The notes: generated from the letters alone by a model not told the origin. A stretch of DNA of 26,198 bases from DALYLB01 sp046154695 (GCA_046154695.1 JBJXFI010000450.1:1-26198), one strand, 5' to 3'. Numbered from the stretch's first letter, positions 7,491 to 15,911 are shown. Translations and numbers: made by a program.

Positions 7491-8113
7491 AAACATTCCG
7501 CCGTCTTCAGATAAGGGGCGACTCGCTTTCGCAGCTCCAGTCGCGCCCGATGCAGGTCGGTCTTCAATTTTCCGATTGAGTGGCCGGTGATCTCGCTGAT
7601 CTCCTCATAGCTTTTTTCATGAAATATTTTGAGGCTGAAGACGATTCGCTTATCGTCGTCGAGCGTGAGCAGCGCCTTCTGTATCGCCTCCGTCAATTCC
7701 CGATCGAGCATGGCCCCCTCCGGCAGGATCTCCCTCGATTCCAGCCGCAGACTCTCCGGCTCGTCCAGCGCGACCTTCCGCTCGTCCTTGCGAAGCTGTC
7801 GAACCGATTCGCGAACCACATTTCGCGCGATACCGAAAAGCCACGTCGACAGGTACAGATCCTCCTTGAGGCCGCCGAGATTCCGATATGCGCGCACGAA
7901 GGTCTCCTGCGCCAGCTCCTCGGCCAGCTCACGGTTCTGCACGAAATTGTGGATGAAGCTGAGGACGGGGCGGCCGTAGCGGTTGAAAATCAGATGAAAC
8001 GCCTCTTCATCTCCCCGCCTGGCGCGATCCACCACGCCCGGAGCTATTTCCGTAAACGCCATCCTCGCTCGCTTCTCGCCTGGAATCGCATACACGCTCA
8101 TCATTTGCGGCAT
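7487..8113 (-). CDS. ECF-family RNA polymerase sigma factor
   Basis: 208 aa. Region 2 is clear (DEEAFHLIFNRYGRPVLSFI followed by NRELAEELAQETFVRAYRNL), and so is the C-terminal region 4 helix-turn-helix (RIVFSLKIFHEKSYEEISEITGHSIGKLKTDLHRARLELRKR). There is no region 1 or 3, which defines an extracytoplasmic-function sigma factor. It would direct RNA polymerase to stress promoters and be inhibited by the membrane anti-sigma factor encoded next, whose start overlaps its stop (ATGA). The N-terminus is uncertain: Met codons at 8113, 8104, 8101 and 8062 all precede conserved sequence, and none has a strong Shine-Dalgarno sequence. Its regulator site may lie in the divergent gap to the M14 gene. 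Confidence 0.93.
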   Translation of the reverse strand: MPQMMSVYAIPGEKRARMAFTEIAPGVVDRARRGDEEAFHLIFNRYGRPVLSFIHNFVQNRELAEELAQETFVRAYRNLGGLKEDLYLSTWLFGIARNVVRESVRQLRKDERKVALDEPESLRLESREILPEGAMLDRELTEAIQKALLTLDDDKRIVFSLKIFHEKSYEEISEITGHSIGKLKTDLHRARLELRKRVAPYLKTAECL

Positions 8114-8189
8114 CTCTCATCGGATTTCCGTGCCGCAAGGTTAGTGCCAATTGTAGCAGGAAGGTTTCAAAAATAATCCTTCCCGGTTA

Positions 8190-8206
8190 GTATGCCTCCG
8201 GCATAC
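8190..8206. promoter_or_regulatory. Perfect 7-3-7 palindrome in the sigma/M14 divergent gap
   Basis: GTATGCC-TCC-GGCATAC is a perfect inverted repeat with 7-base arms between the divergent ECF sigma gene and the M14 peptidase gene. It could be an operator for a dimeric regulator or a short hairpin. No matching second copy was noticed in the window. Confidence 0.35.
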
Positions 8207-8234
8207 CGAAATTCATCCTTTTCGACACATAATC

Positions 8235-8241
8235 AGGAGGT
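8235..8241 (+). promoter_or_regulatory. Strong Shine-Dalgarno of the M14 peptidase gene
   Basis: AGGAGGT lies 8 bases before ATG 8250. It is the best ribosome binding site noticed in the window and fixes the start of the secreted peptidase. Confidence 0.75.
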
Positions 8242-8249
8242 CACGCAAG

Positions 8250-11210
8250 ATGCGTTCATACCGCGCAATCGCCCACATTGCAGCATTCCTCATCGCCCTG
8301 TGCTGTCTGGGGCAGGCGCAGACGATACCCACGCCGGAATCGGTGCTTGGCCACAAGCCCGGCGAGGATTTCTATCTGGCAACCTACGACGAATCGCTCG
8401 ATTATTTCAGGAAACTCGACGCCTCGTCGGACAAGATCCAGCTCGTCAATGTCGGAAAAACATCCGAAGGGCGCGACTGGTATCTGGCGCTGATCTCGAC
8501 GGCGGAAAACCTGCGGAATCTCGATCGATACAAGGAGATCGCAAAGCGCATCGCGATGGTCAAGGGACTCAACGACCAGTCGGCGCGGCAGCTTGCGCGC
8601 GAAGGCAGGGCGATCGTCCACATCGACGGCGGGCTGCATTCGACGGAAGTCGCCCACGCCCAGCACACGATCCAGCTGGCCTACAACCTGGTGGCGGGCG
8701 ATACGGACGAGGTGCGCCGCATCCTCGATAACGTCGTCTTCGTGCTCTGGTTCTCGATCAATCCCGACGGGCAGAACATGACCGCCAACTGGTACCGCCG
8801 CAACCTGGGCACCTCCTACGAGGTGGCGCCGCTGCCGTGGCTCTATCAGAAATACGTCGGACACGACAACAACCGCGACGGGTATATGAACAACATGCTC
8901 GAATCGCAGGTCGTGACGCGGGTGACGGCGCGCGAGCTGTTCCCGATGGTCTTCTACAACCATCACCAGAGCGCGCCGTTCCCGACGCGGATCTGGATTC
9001 CGCCCTTCGCCGAGCCGGTCTCGTCGAACATGCATCCGCTGATGTGGCGCTGGACGAATGTCTTCGGCACCTCGATGGCGGCCTATCTGGACGGGCGCGG
9101 AATGGAGGGAGCGGTCCATCAGGGCAAGGGCTTCGACGACTGGTATCCGGGCTTCATCGACAACGTCAACAACTATCGCCACACGATCTCGTTCCTGACC
9201 GAGACGGCGCTCTATCGATACGCGACGCCGCACTTTTACACCGTGCAGGATTTCCCGCGTGACTATCAGGAACTGCGCAAGGAGGTTCTGTATTCGAGCC
9301 CATGGCGAGGCGGCTGGTGGCGGCTCGGCGATGCGGTGCGATATATGCTCGCCGCCTCGATGTCCGTGCTCGACACGGCGGCGAAATACCGCGAGGAGAT
9401 CATTTATAACCGCTATCAGGCTGGGCGCGACGTGATCGCACAGTTCACGAAGGAGCCGCCTTACGCCTACATCATTCCCCAGCGCCAGCGCGATCCGCAG
9501 ACGGCGGCCGTGCTGCTCGAAAAGCTCCAGATCAACGGCATCGAGATCAGCCAGGCGGCCGCGCCCATCACGGCGAACGGCCGCGAGTATCCGGCCGGCA
9601 GTTGGGTGGTGATGATGAATCAGCCGTTCTCGCTGCTGGTGAAGGAATTGATGGACACGCAGCGGTATCCCGACCTGCGCGACACACCGGGCGGCGCGCC
9701 CGATCTGCCCTACGATGTGGCGGGATGGACGCTGCCGCTGCAGATGGGGGTCGATGTCGACGCAGTGACCCAGCCCCTCGGCGGCGATTTCGTTGGGAAG
9801 CTGCGCGCCCTCGACAAGGTTGCGCCGCCCGCGGGCGGGATCGAGGGGACGGGGACGACGTTCGTCTTCGATCATCAATCGAACGCGGCCTTCCGCGCCG
9901 TCAATCGCATTCTCAAGGCGAACGGGGCCGTATCGGTGGCGGGCAAGGAGCTCACGGTGAACAATGCCCGGTTCGCGCCGGGCGCCTTCGTCGTCTCGAA
10001 CATCAGCCGCGAACAGATGCAATCGCTCGCCGGCGAGCTCGCGCTCAAGGTCCAGGCGGCCGCGCGCGTGGCGGAAGCGGCCACCGCGCTCAAGGCGCCG
10101 CGGATCGGCGTCTATATTCCCTGGGTTTCGAGCATGGACGCGGGCTGGACCGAGTGGCTGCTCGATCAGCATGAGTTCCCCTATCGCGAGGTTCACAACT
10201 CCGATATCCAGGCGGGCCATCTCAATGATCATTTCGACGTGCTGCTTATCGCCGAGATGTCCGCCAACGCCATTCTCGAAGGGCACAAGATCGGCACGAT
10301 CCCGGGCGAATTCGTCGGCGGCATCGGCGAAAACGGATTGAGGAACCTGCGCGACTTCATACGCGGGGGCGGCACGCTTGTCACGCTCGGCAACGCGGCC
10401 GATTTCGCGATCGAGCAGCTCAACCTGCCCGTCAAGAATGCCCTGAAGGGCCTCAAGAACGAAGAGTTCTTCTGTTCCGGGTCGATCCTGCGCACAGAGG
10501 TCAAAGAGGCCGCGCATCCGATCGCGTTCGGTCTGCCGGCCGAACCGGCGATCTTCTTCGCCCGCAACGGCGCGTTCGAGACGGGGCGCGATTTCAAGGG
10601 CGCCGTCCTGCTTTCACACGTCAAGGAGGGCAATCCGCTGCTCAGCGGCTACCTGCTGAAACCCGAGAAGCTCCACGGAAAAGCCGCCGCGCTCGATGTC
10701 CAGCTCGGCCGGGGCCGCGTCATCCTCAGCGGCTTCCGCCCGCAATGGCGCGGCCAGACGCACGGGATGTACAAGTTCCTCTTCAACTCGCTCTTCCATT
10801 TCGGCGCGGCGGCCGCAGCCTGGGCGCCCGCCGCGAACGCGGCCGCCTCCCCCGCGCGCGGCGACGACTGGACGCGCCTGACCGCGGCCGTCCATGACGA
10901 CCTCGGCAAGGCCTTCGAGCAGAACCAGAAGTTCGCCGCCTCTCGCGGCGCCCAGGCCGCCGCCGAGGGCAAACGCTACGACGAACTCGCAGAGAAGCTG
11001 CAGGCCACGCACTTCCCCGCCCTCGACGCGATGAAGTCGCCGAAGGCCGCGCGGAAACTCGATGACTACAAGTCGCAATTGAAGGCCGCACTCGTCGACA
11101 TGCGCGGCAAGGACTTCGCGGCCGCGAAATTCACGGTCAGCGACCTTCTGACGCAGTTTCGCCTGCGTGAACTCGAACATGAGATCGGCGACCTGCTCAA
11201 GACGCCGTAA
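8250..11210 (+). CDS. Secreted M14-family zinc metallocarboxypeptidase
   Basis: 986 aa with a cleavable signal peptide (AIAHIAAFLIALCCLGQAQ, cut near 24). The peptidase domain (about 40-400) has the M14 zinc motif HSTE (His130, Glu133), the third zinc ligand in FYNHHQSAPFP (His238/239), the substrate-region sequences NPDGQN and HDNNRDGY, and the catalytic Glu in SFLTETA (Glu318). A later segment (about 625-800) with GVYIPWVSSMDAGWTEWLL and RDFIRGGGTLVTLGN looks like a glutamine-amidotransferase-like flavodoxin-type fold, and a helical C-terminus ends the protein. It is expected to trim C-terminal residues from peptides outside the cytoplasm. A strong Shine-Dalgarno sequence supports the start. 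It diverges from the ECF operon and is followed by a palindromic repeat cluster. Confidence 0.93.
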   Translation: MRSYRAIAHIAAFLIALCCLGQAQTIPTPESVLGHKPGEDFYLATYDESLDYFRKLDASSDKIQLVNVGKTSEGRDWYLALISTAENLRNLDRYKEIAKRIAMVKGLNDQSARQLAREGRAIVHIDGGLHSTEVAHAQHTIQLAYNLVAGDTDEVRRILDNVVFVLWFSINPDGQNMTANWYRRNLGTSYEVAPLPWLYQKYVGHDNNRDGYMNNMLESQVVTRVTARELFPMVFYNHHQSAPFPTRIWIPPFAEPVSSNMHPLMWRWTNVFGTSMAAYLDGRGMEGAVHQGKGFDDWYPGFIDNVNNYRHTISFLTETALYRYATPHFYTVQDFPRDYQELRKEVLYSSPWRGGWWRLGDAVRYMLAASMSVLDTAAKYREEIIYNRYQAGRDVIAQFTKEPPYAYIIPQRQRDPQTAAVLLEKLQINGIEISQAAAPITANGREYPAGSWVVMMNQPFSLLVKELMDTQRYPDLRDTPGGAPDLPYDVAGWTLPLQMGVDVDAVTQPLGGDFVGKLRALDKVAPPAGGIEGTGTTFVFDHQSNAAFRAVNRILKANGAVSVAGKELTVNNARFAPGAFVVSNISREQMQSLAGELALKVQAAARVAEAATALKAPRIGVYIPWVSSMDAGWTEWLLDQHEFPYREVHNSDIQAGHLNDHFDVLLIAEMSANAILEGHKIGTIPGEFVGGIGENGLRNLRDFIRGGGTLVTLGNAADFAIEQLNLPVKNALKGLKNEEFFCSGSILRTEVKEAAHPIAFGLPAEPAIFFARNGAFETGRDFKGAVLLSHVKEGNPLLSGYLLKPEKLHGKAAALDVQLGRGRVILSGFRPQWRGQTHGMYKFLFNSLFHFGAAAAAWAPAANAAASPARGDDWTRLTAAVHDDLGKAFEQNQKFAASRGAQAAAEGKRYDELAEKLQATHFPALDAMKSPKAARKLDDYKSQLKAALVDMRGKDFAAAKFTVSDLLTQFRLRELEHEIGDLLKTP

Positions 11211-11223
11211 CGGGAAATCGTTC

Positions 11224-11368
11224 GGAGTTCCGCCTTCAGGCGGGATGGTCTCGCGCGAAGGCGGAACTCCAAATAGATTGGCCGATGGCGAAAGCCAGAC
11301 CGCCTGAAGGCGGAACTCCGAGCGGCTCCGCCTTCACGCAAAATCCCGTGTGGCGCGGCGGAACTCCA
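11224..11368. repeat. Palindromic GGAGTTCCGCC repeat cluster
   Basis: GGAGTTCCGCCTTCAGGCGG (11224-11243) and its exact reverse complement (11300-11319) form a 20-base inverted repeat. Closer in, GGAGTTCCGCCTTC (11224-11237) pairs with GAAGGCGGAACTCC (11257-11270) as a 14-bp hairpin, and a degenerate pair follows (CGGCTCCGCCTTC at 11323, GCGGCGGAACTCC near 11356). Each half also contains the small palindrome CGCCTTCAGGCG or CGCCTGAAGGCG. This is a REP-like cluster 14 bases after the M14 stop codon. It may also work as a terminator, although there is no T-run. Confidence 0.8.
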
Positions 11369-11389
11369 AACGATTTCAATTGAGACCTG

Positions 11390-11398
11390 TGCTAAGAT
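11390..11398 (+). promoter_or_regulatory. Extended -10 promoter element just before the epimerase gene
   Basis: TG-C-TAAGAT (TG at 11390-11391, hexamer 11393-11398) ends 7 bases before ATG 11406. No -35 is obvious and there is no Shine-Dalgarno sequence, which would fit a leaderless or nearly leaderless mRNA. Confidence 0.3.
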
Positions 11399-11405
11399 CC
11401 CGCGC

Positions 11406-12371
11406 ATGGAAAAAGGACGCTATCTGGTGACGGGCGGAGCCGGTTTCATCGGCAGCCATCTGGTGGACCGCTTGCTCACCCAACAAGCCGCGCGGGTCGT
11501 CGTCGTGGACAATTTCGATGAGTTCTACGCCCCTGAGATCAAGCGGGGCAATGTCGCCGCGCACCTGAACAATCCGCGCTACAAACTGGTCGAGGCCGAC
11601 ATCCGCGAGCACAAGGCGCTCAAGGAGCTCTTTTCGGAAGAGGTCTTCGACGCCGTGATCCATCTCGCGGCAAAGGCGGGTGTGCGCCCCTCGGTGGCCG
11701 ATCCGCGGGGCTACAACGAAGTGAACGTCACGGGCACGGTCAACCTGCTCGACCTCGCGCAAAAGAACGGCGTCCGGAAGTTCGTTTACGCTTCCTCGAG
11801 CTCCATTTACGGGCCGGCGGCCGTCCCGCCCTTTCGCGAAGACGCGCCGCTCGCGCCGATCTCGCCCTATGCCGCGACGAAGGCCGCCGGCGAGCTGATG
11901 GCGCACACCTACAGCCATTTGCACGATCTGAACATTACATGCCTGCGCTTCTTCACGGTCTACGGCGCGCGTCAGCGCCCCGACCTCGCGATCCACAAGT
12001 TCGCGCGCCACATCGCCAACAAGCAGCCGATCCCGCTTTACGGCGACGGAACGGCCGAGCGCGACTTCACCTACATCGACGACATCCTGCAGGGCGTGCT
12101 CGCCGCGATCGAATACAGCGCCACGCCCTTCGAGATCATCAACCTCGGCGAGTCCGCGACCATCACCGTTCGCCGCATGATCGAACTGCTCGAAGAGGCC
12201 ATGGGCGAGAAGGCGATCATCGAACAACACCCGCCCCAGCCCGGCGACGTCCCGCGCACGCATGCCGATATCAGCAAGGCGCGACGGCTGCTGAACTATC
12301 AACCGACAACTCCGATCGAGGCCGGCATCAAAAAGTTCGTGGATTGGTTCAAGAAGGGGCAGAAGGGGTGA
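11406..12371 (+). CDS. NAD-dependent epimerase, UDP-glucuronate 4-epimerase-like
   Basis: 321 aa, a complete extended short-chain dehydrogenase/reductase. The NAD-binding loop GGAGFIG is at 10-16, the catalytic pair is Tyr155/Lys159 (SPYAATK) and the Ser-rich strand ASSSSIYG is at 129-136. The words AKAGVRPSV, RFFTVYGARQRPDLA and YGDGTAERDFTYIDD are the pattern seen in UDP-glucuronate 4-epimerases, which make UDP-galacturonate for surface polysaccharide; UDP-glucose 4-epimerase is the alternative. It stands alone, with a palindromic cluster upstream and the convergent GH3 gene only 14 bases beyond its stop. The start lacks a Shine-Dalgarno sequence but gives the proper N-terminus. Confidence 0.9.
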   Translation: MEKGRYLVTGGAGFIGSHLVDRLLTQQAARVVVVDNFDEFYAPEIKRGNVAAHLNNPRYKLVEADIREHKALKELFSEEVFDAVIHLAAKAGVRPSVADPRGYNEVNVTGTVNLLDLAQKNGVRKFVYASSSSIYGPAAVPPFREDAPLAPISPYAATKAAGELMAHTYSHLHDLNITCLRFFTVYGARQRPDLAIHKFARHIANKQPIPLYGDGTAERDFTYIDDILQGVLAAIEYSATPFEIINLGESATITVRRMIELLEEAMGEKAIIEQHPPQPGDVPRTHADISKARRLLNYQPTTPIEAGIKKFVDWFKKGQKG

Positions 12372-12385
12372 TTTCCGGCCGAATG

Positions 12386-14236
12386 CTATTTCGATATGGC
12401 GGCCACCGTCATCCCATGCCCACGCGGGTACAGCCCCGGGAGCGAGACGGGCAGCCTTCCCTTGATCTCGATTTCACCCACGATGGCGCGGGCCGTGGCG
12501 CGTTGGCTGATGGGAAACGGGCTATAGGCGAGCAGATAGCTCGGCGCGTCGGGCATGGCCATGAGCATGTAGGGATTGCCGAAAGAGATGACGACCAGCG
12601 GGAGGTTGCGGCGGATCAGTTCGCCGGCGAGGCGTTTTCCGAGCGCGGGGAGGGCGACGCTTCCCTTGCCGCTGCGGGCGCGGACAGCGACGGAGAACAC
12701 CACGGCGTCGTACTTCTCAGCGTCGAGCCGGGCCAGCGCGCGGGCGATCTCGGCCTCGGTCGATTTCAGATCGATCGTGACGCTCTCGGTCCCGGGCAGG
12801 CGCGCGCGAAGCTCATCGACGAAGGGTTTCGTGACGGCGCGGTCGTCCTCGTCGGTGAAGGTCATGTTGAGCAGGCGCGGCGCGGCGGCGGTCTTGAGCG
12901 GCAGGATCTTGCGCTCGTCGCGGGCGAGCGTGATCGAGTTCTCGGCGATCCGGCGCGCGGTGTCGAGGAAGCCCGGATCCGAAACGACGCGATCGACTTC
13001 GTTGAGGTCGATGAGGCGCTTCGCCGGCAGGCCGAGCAGCGCCTTGGCGCGCAGGATCCGCTCGACCGAGGCGTCGATGCGGGCCTCGGCGAGTTCCCCC
13101 TTCGCGAGGGCCGCCTTGACGCCCGAGATCGCGGCGTCGATATCTGGCGATTTTTCGACCATATCGGCGCCGGCCCGGATGGCCTGCAGCGCGGCCTCGG
13201 CGGGCGTGTAGCGCGCGGCGACGCCGGCCATGACCATGGCGTCGGTGACGACGACGCCATTGAACTTCAGCTCTTCACGCAGGATGCCGGTCAGGATCTT
13301 CGGCGAGAGCGTCGCGGGCAGCGTTATTTTCGGACCGCTCGATTCGGTCTGCGAGGTGAACTCGGCCGCAGAGGCCTCCTTCTCCGAGAGCCGGCGAAGG
13401 GGCGCGGCCTGCGTGTCATCGATCTGCGGCAGCGCGATGTGGGCCGACATGATCGCGCCGACGCGAGCCTCGATCGCGGCGCGGAACGGGACGAGCTCGA
13501 GGTTCATCAGCCGCTCGCGCGATACATCGACAACCGGCAGCCCGATGTGCGAGTCGGTGGCGGTATCCCCGTGGCCGGGAAAGTGCTTGGCGCAGGCGAA
13601 GGCGCCCGCCGCCTGCGCCCCCTCGATGAAGGCCCTCGCGAAGGTCGAGACCATCGCCGGATCCTCGCCGTACGAGCGCACGTTGATCACCGGGTTGTCG
13701 GGGTTGTTGTTGACGTCCACGGTCGGCGCATAGAGCCAGTTGACGCCCATCGCCCGCGCCTGCAGCGCGGTGGCTTCGCCCTGCAGCCTGGCCCATCGCG
13801 GATCGCCCGTCGCTGCGACGGCCATGTTCGGCGGCCACCACGGCGTGTCGTCGAAGCGCATCCCCATCCCCATCTCCAGGTCGGAGGCCGTCAGCAAAGG
13901 CAGCTTCGCCATCTCCTGCCAGCGATTCGTCATCACCGCCGTCGGCCAGACCCCGCTGCGAAAGATCAGCACGCCGCCGACCTTGTTGTCGCGGATGTGA
14001 TGCTCGAGATTCTTGTACTCCTCGCTCTCGCGATTCCAGAACGTGATGTTGGCGTCGGCCATGAACATCTGCCCGATCTTCTCGTCGAGCGTCATCGAGC
14101 GAAGCGTCTTGCGAACCCAGTTCTCTTCCTTCTTCGTCAGCGGACGATCGAAGGACTGATAGGGACGCGGCCCCTGCGCGAACGCCAGCGAGAGCAACAA
14201 CACGAGAACCGACATCAGCGAAAAACCCGACTTCAT
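12386..14236 (-). CDS. Glycoside hydrolase family 3, NagZ-like beta-N-acetylhexosaminidase
   Basis: 616 aa with an N-terminal signal segment (FSLMSVLVLLLSLAFAQG), so it acts outside the cytoplasm, unlike E. coli NagZ. The GH3 N-terminal barrel carries the hexosaminidase signature KHFPGHG-x4-DSH (Lys217-His230), where the Asp/His pair acts as acid/base, and the nucleophile Asp332 in VVTDAMVM. A GH3 C-terminal alpha/beta domain follows (about 425-600). The likely substrate is beta-1,4-linked GlcNAc, such as peptidoglycan or chitin fragments. The ATG at 14236 has AAGGGA 8 bases upstream; an earlier TTG at 14266 lies at the edge of a repeat and is rejected. The SSF symporter gene ends 41 bases upstream on the same strand, suggesting uptake of the product. 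Confidence 0.9.
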   Translation of the reverse strand: MKSGFSLMSVLVLLLSLAFAQGPRPYQSFDRPLTKKEENWVRKTLRSMTLDEKIGQMFMADANITFWNRESEEYKNLEHHIRDNKVGGVLIFRSGVWPTAVMTNRWQEMAKLPLLTASDLEMGMGMRFDDTPWWPPNMAVAATGDPRWARLQGEATALQARAMGVNWLYAPTVDVNNNPDNPVINVRSYGEDPAMVSTFARAFIEGAQAAGAFACAKHFPGHGDTATDSHIGLPVVDVSRERLMNLELVPFRAAIEARVGAIMSAHIALPQIDDTQAAPLRRLSEKEASAAEFTSQTESSGPKITLPATLSPKILTGILREELKFNGVVVTDAMVMAGVAARYTPAEAALQAIRAGADMVEKSPDIDAAISGVKAALAKGELAEARIDASVERILRAKALLGLPAKRLIDLNEVDRVVSDPGFLDTARRIAENSITLARDERKILPLKTAAAPRLLNMTFTDEDDRAVTKPFVDELRARLPGTESVTIDLKSTEAEIARALARLDAEKYDAVVFSVAVRARSGKGSVALPALGKRLAGELIRRNLPLVVISFGNPYMLMAMPDAPSYLLAYSPFPISQRATARAIVGEIEIKGRLPVSLPGLYPRGHGMTVAAISK

Positions 14237-14260
14237 GCCAACATTCCCTTCAACGAGCCT

Positions 14261-14303
14261 CAACAACCGGCAACCGGCTACCGATCGCCGGCTATCGGCT
14301 GCG
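14261..14303. repeat. GCCGG-rich short repeat supplying the symporter stop codon
   Basis: CAACCGGCAACCGGCTACC and the related CGCCGGCTATCGGCTGC run across the 3' end of the SSF gene. They encode its last residues (QPIAGDR), give its TAG stop (14278-14280) and continue toward the GH3 gene. This is the same vocabulary as the repeat at 6991-7060, on the opposite strand. Confidence 0.65.
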
Positions 14304-15810
14304 GCTTATCGATCAACAGACTCGTCACATAACCGATTGAAAATGTCGTCAGCGACCCGATCAGAACATACCATTGCCACGAGATGCCCGTTCCCAGCTT
14401 GACCCATAACATTAGCGAGGCGCCGGCGAGGATGCCGACGATGGCCGCTCTTTGCCGGACGCGTTTCGTGAAGGTGCCCAGGAAAAAGAGCCCCAGGATC
14501 ACGCCGTTCGTGAAGGAGGCGATGCCCAGCACTTCATCCACCACGCGGCTCGAAAGATTGATCGCGGCGATCGCGACCGTGATCTGAACCACGCCCCAGG
14601 CCGCCGTCAGCCAGCGCGACACGCTCAGATAATGCGCGTCCGATCTGGCCCCCCCCGTCATCGGCAGATAAAAGTCGCCGATCGCTGTCGCCGCCGACGA
14701 ATTGAGCGACGCGGAAAGGGTCGACATCGCCGCCGCGAAGATCGCCGCGATGATCAATCCCACGATTCCCTGCGGCAGATGCGTCACGATGAAGTGCGGA
14801 AAGATGCGGTCCGTCTGCAGCTTCCCGTTGAGCGTGAAGCCCGCGATCTCGCCCGCCGCGTGGCCCGTGTAATAGACCCATAACATGACGCCGATCAACA
14901 GGAAGAGCATGAATTGAACGAAGACGACCGCGCCGCTCGTCAACAGCGCGACGCGCGCCTGCCGGGCCGAGTTGCTGCAAAGATATCGCTGCACCATCAA
15001 CTGATCGGTTCCGTGCGTCGCCGTGGTCAGAAACGCCCCGCCCACGATGCCTGACCAGAACGTGTAGCTCTTCGTCAGCGTCGTCGAAAAATCGAACCAG
15101 GCGAATTTCCCCGCTTCTCCGCCCACCGCCGCGACCTCGTTCCATCCGCCGGGGATCTTCTTCAACAGGATCCCGGCCGTCAGCACCGCGCCGACGAGAT
15201 AGATCACCAGTTGAATCACATCCGTCCAGATGACCGCCGTCATGCCTCCCAGATAGGTGTAAAGGATCGTCGCCGCGCCCATCACCAGCACCGAGACGAT
15301 CAGGATCGCGAATTTGGGTTCGAGCGACGGGACCCACGACCGCGCCATCTCCTCCATTCCCGGCATCGCCAGCAGCAGCGCCGCGAGCACGAGCCCCGTG
15401 GCGAAGAGGCGGAATCCGTCCGCCAGGCTCCGCGTCACCAGAAAGAGCAGCGAGGCCAGCCGCCGCACGCCATCGCCGAACCGCTGCCCGAGCAGTTGAT
15501 AGACCGTCAACAGCTCCCCGCGAAAATAGGAGGGAACGAAGAGCAGCGTCACGACAATGCGCCCGATCATGTAGCCGATGACGAGCTGCATGAACGTGAA
15601 GTTCGCGCTGTAGGCGAACCCCGGCACGCTGATGAACGTGACGGTGCTCGTCTCGGTCGCGACGATCGACCCCATGATCGCCCACCAGGGCACATTATGG
15701 CCGCTCGTGAAATAGTCCTTGACGTTCTTCTGAGACCGCGAAAACCACGCCCCGAAAAGGACCGTTCCAATGAGATAGACAACCAGAATCGTCAGGTCGA
15801 GAGTTCGCAT
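14278..15810 (-). CDS. Sodium:solute symporter family (SSF) transporter
   Basis: 510 aa with about 13 hydrophobic helices. The start MRTLDLTILVVYLIGTVLFGAWFSRSQKNVKDYFTSG and the following VPWWAIMGSIVATETSTVTFISVPGFAY are typical of SSF carriers, which couple solute entry to sodium. Further family words are IWTDVIQLVIYLVGA and GTDQLMVQRYLCS. The gene has AGGAGGT about 12 bases before ATG 15810. It is followed at once by a secreted GlcNAc-type GH3 enzyme, so I infer a sugar or amino-sugar substrate, possibly a peptidoglycan sugar; this is inferred from context only. The last few codons and the stop fall in a short GCCGG repeat, so the extreme C-terminus is probably not conserved. Confidence 0.93.
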   Translation of the reverse strand: MRTLDLTILVVYLIGTVLFGAWFSRSQKNVKDYFTSGHNVPWWAIMGSIVATETSTVTFISVPGFAYSANFTFMQLVIGYMIGRIVVTLLFVPSYFRGELLTVYQLLGQRFGDGVRRLASLLFLVTRSLADGFRLFATGLVLAALLLAMPGMEEMARSWVPSLEPKFAILIVSVLVMGAATILYTYLGGMTAVIWTDVIQLVIYLVGAVLTAGILLKKIPGGWNEVAAVGGEAGKFAWFDFSTTLTKSYTFWSGIVGGAFLTTATHGTDQLMVQRYLCSNSARQARVALLTSGAVVFVQFMLFLLIGVMLWVYYTGHAAGEIAGFTLNGKLQTDRIFPHFIVTHLPQGIVGLIIAAIFAAAMSTLSASLNSSAATAIGDFYLPMTGGARSDAHYLSVSRWLTAAWGVVQITVAIAAINLSSRVVDEVLGIASFTNGVILGLFFLGTFTKRVRQRAAIVGILAGASLMLWVKLGTGISWQWYVLIGSLTTFSIGYVTSLLIDKPQPIAGDR

Positions 15811-15835
15811 GGGGCTGGGATGACCTCCTCGGAGC

Positions 15836-15911
15836 TCGTCCGCGAAGCCGCACGAAGAAACACGAAGCTATGATCCATCCTTCGTGTTTCTTCGTGCGAC
15901 TTCGTGGACGA
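15836..15911. repeat. Near-perfect 32-bp inverted repeat between the transporter genes
   Basis: Arms 15836-15867 and 15880-15911 match over 32 bases with two mismatches around a 12-base loop. The core words are CACGAAGAAACACGAAG and its complement. It sits between the APC permease stop (15925) and the SSF start (15810). An AT-rich tract (AATATTTTGTCATATT) flanks its right side, so for leftward transcription the T-rich side lies before the stem. It may be a terminator or attenuator for APC read-through, or a dispersed repeat. Words of the type TTCGTGTTTCTTCGTG recur widely in intergenic DNA of diverse bacteria, which is recalled rather than checked. Confidence 0.8.

Noticed and set aside
8256..10517. 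753-aa open frame on the minus strand
   Set aside because: It is the exact antisense of the M14 peptidase, which has signal peptide, zinc ligands and a strong Shine-Dalgarno sequence.
11939..14332. 797-aa open frame on the plus strand
   Set aside because: It starts inside the epimerase and runs antisense to the GH3 gene, both of which have complete motif sets. Its composition is Arg/Gly/Asp-rich without domains.
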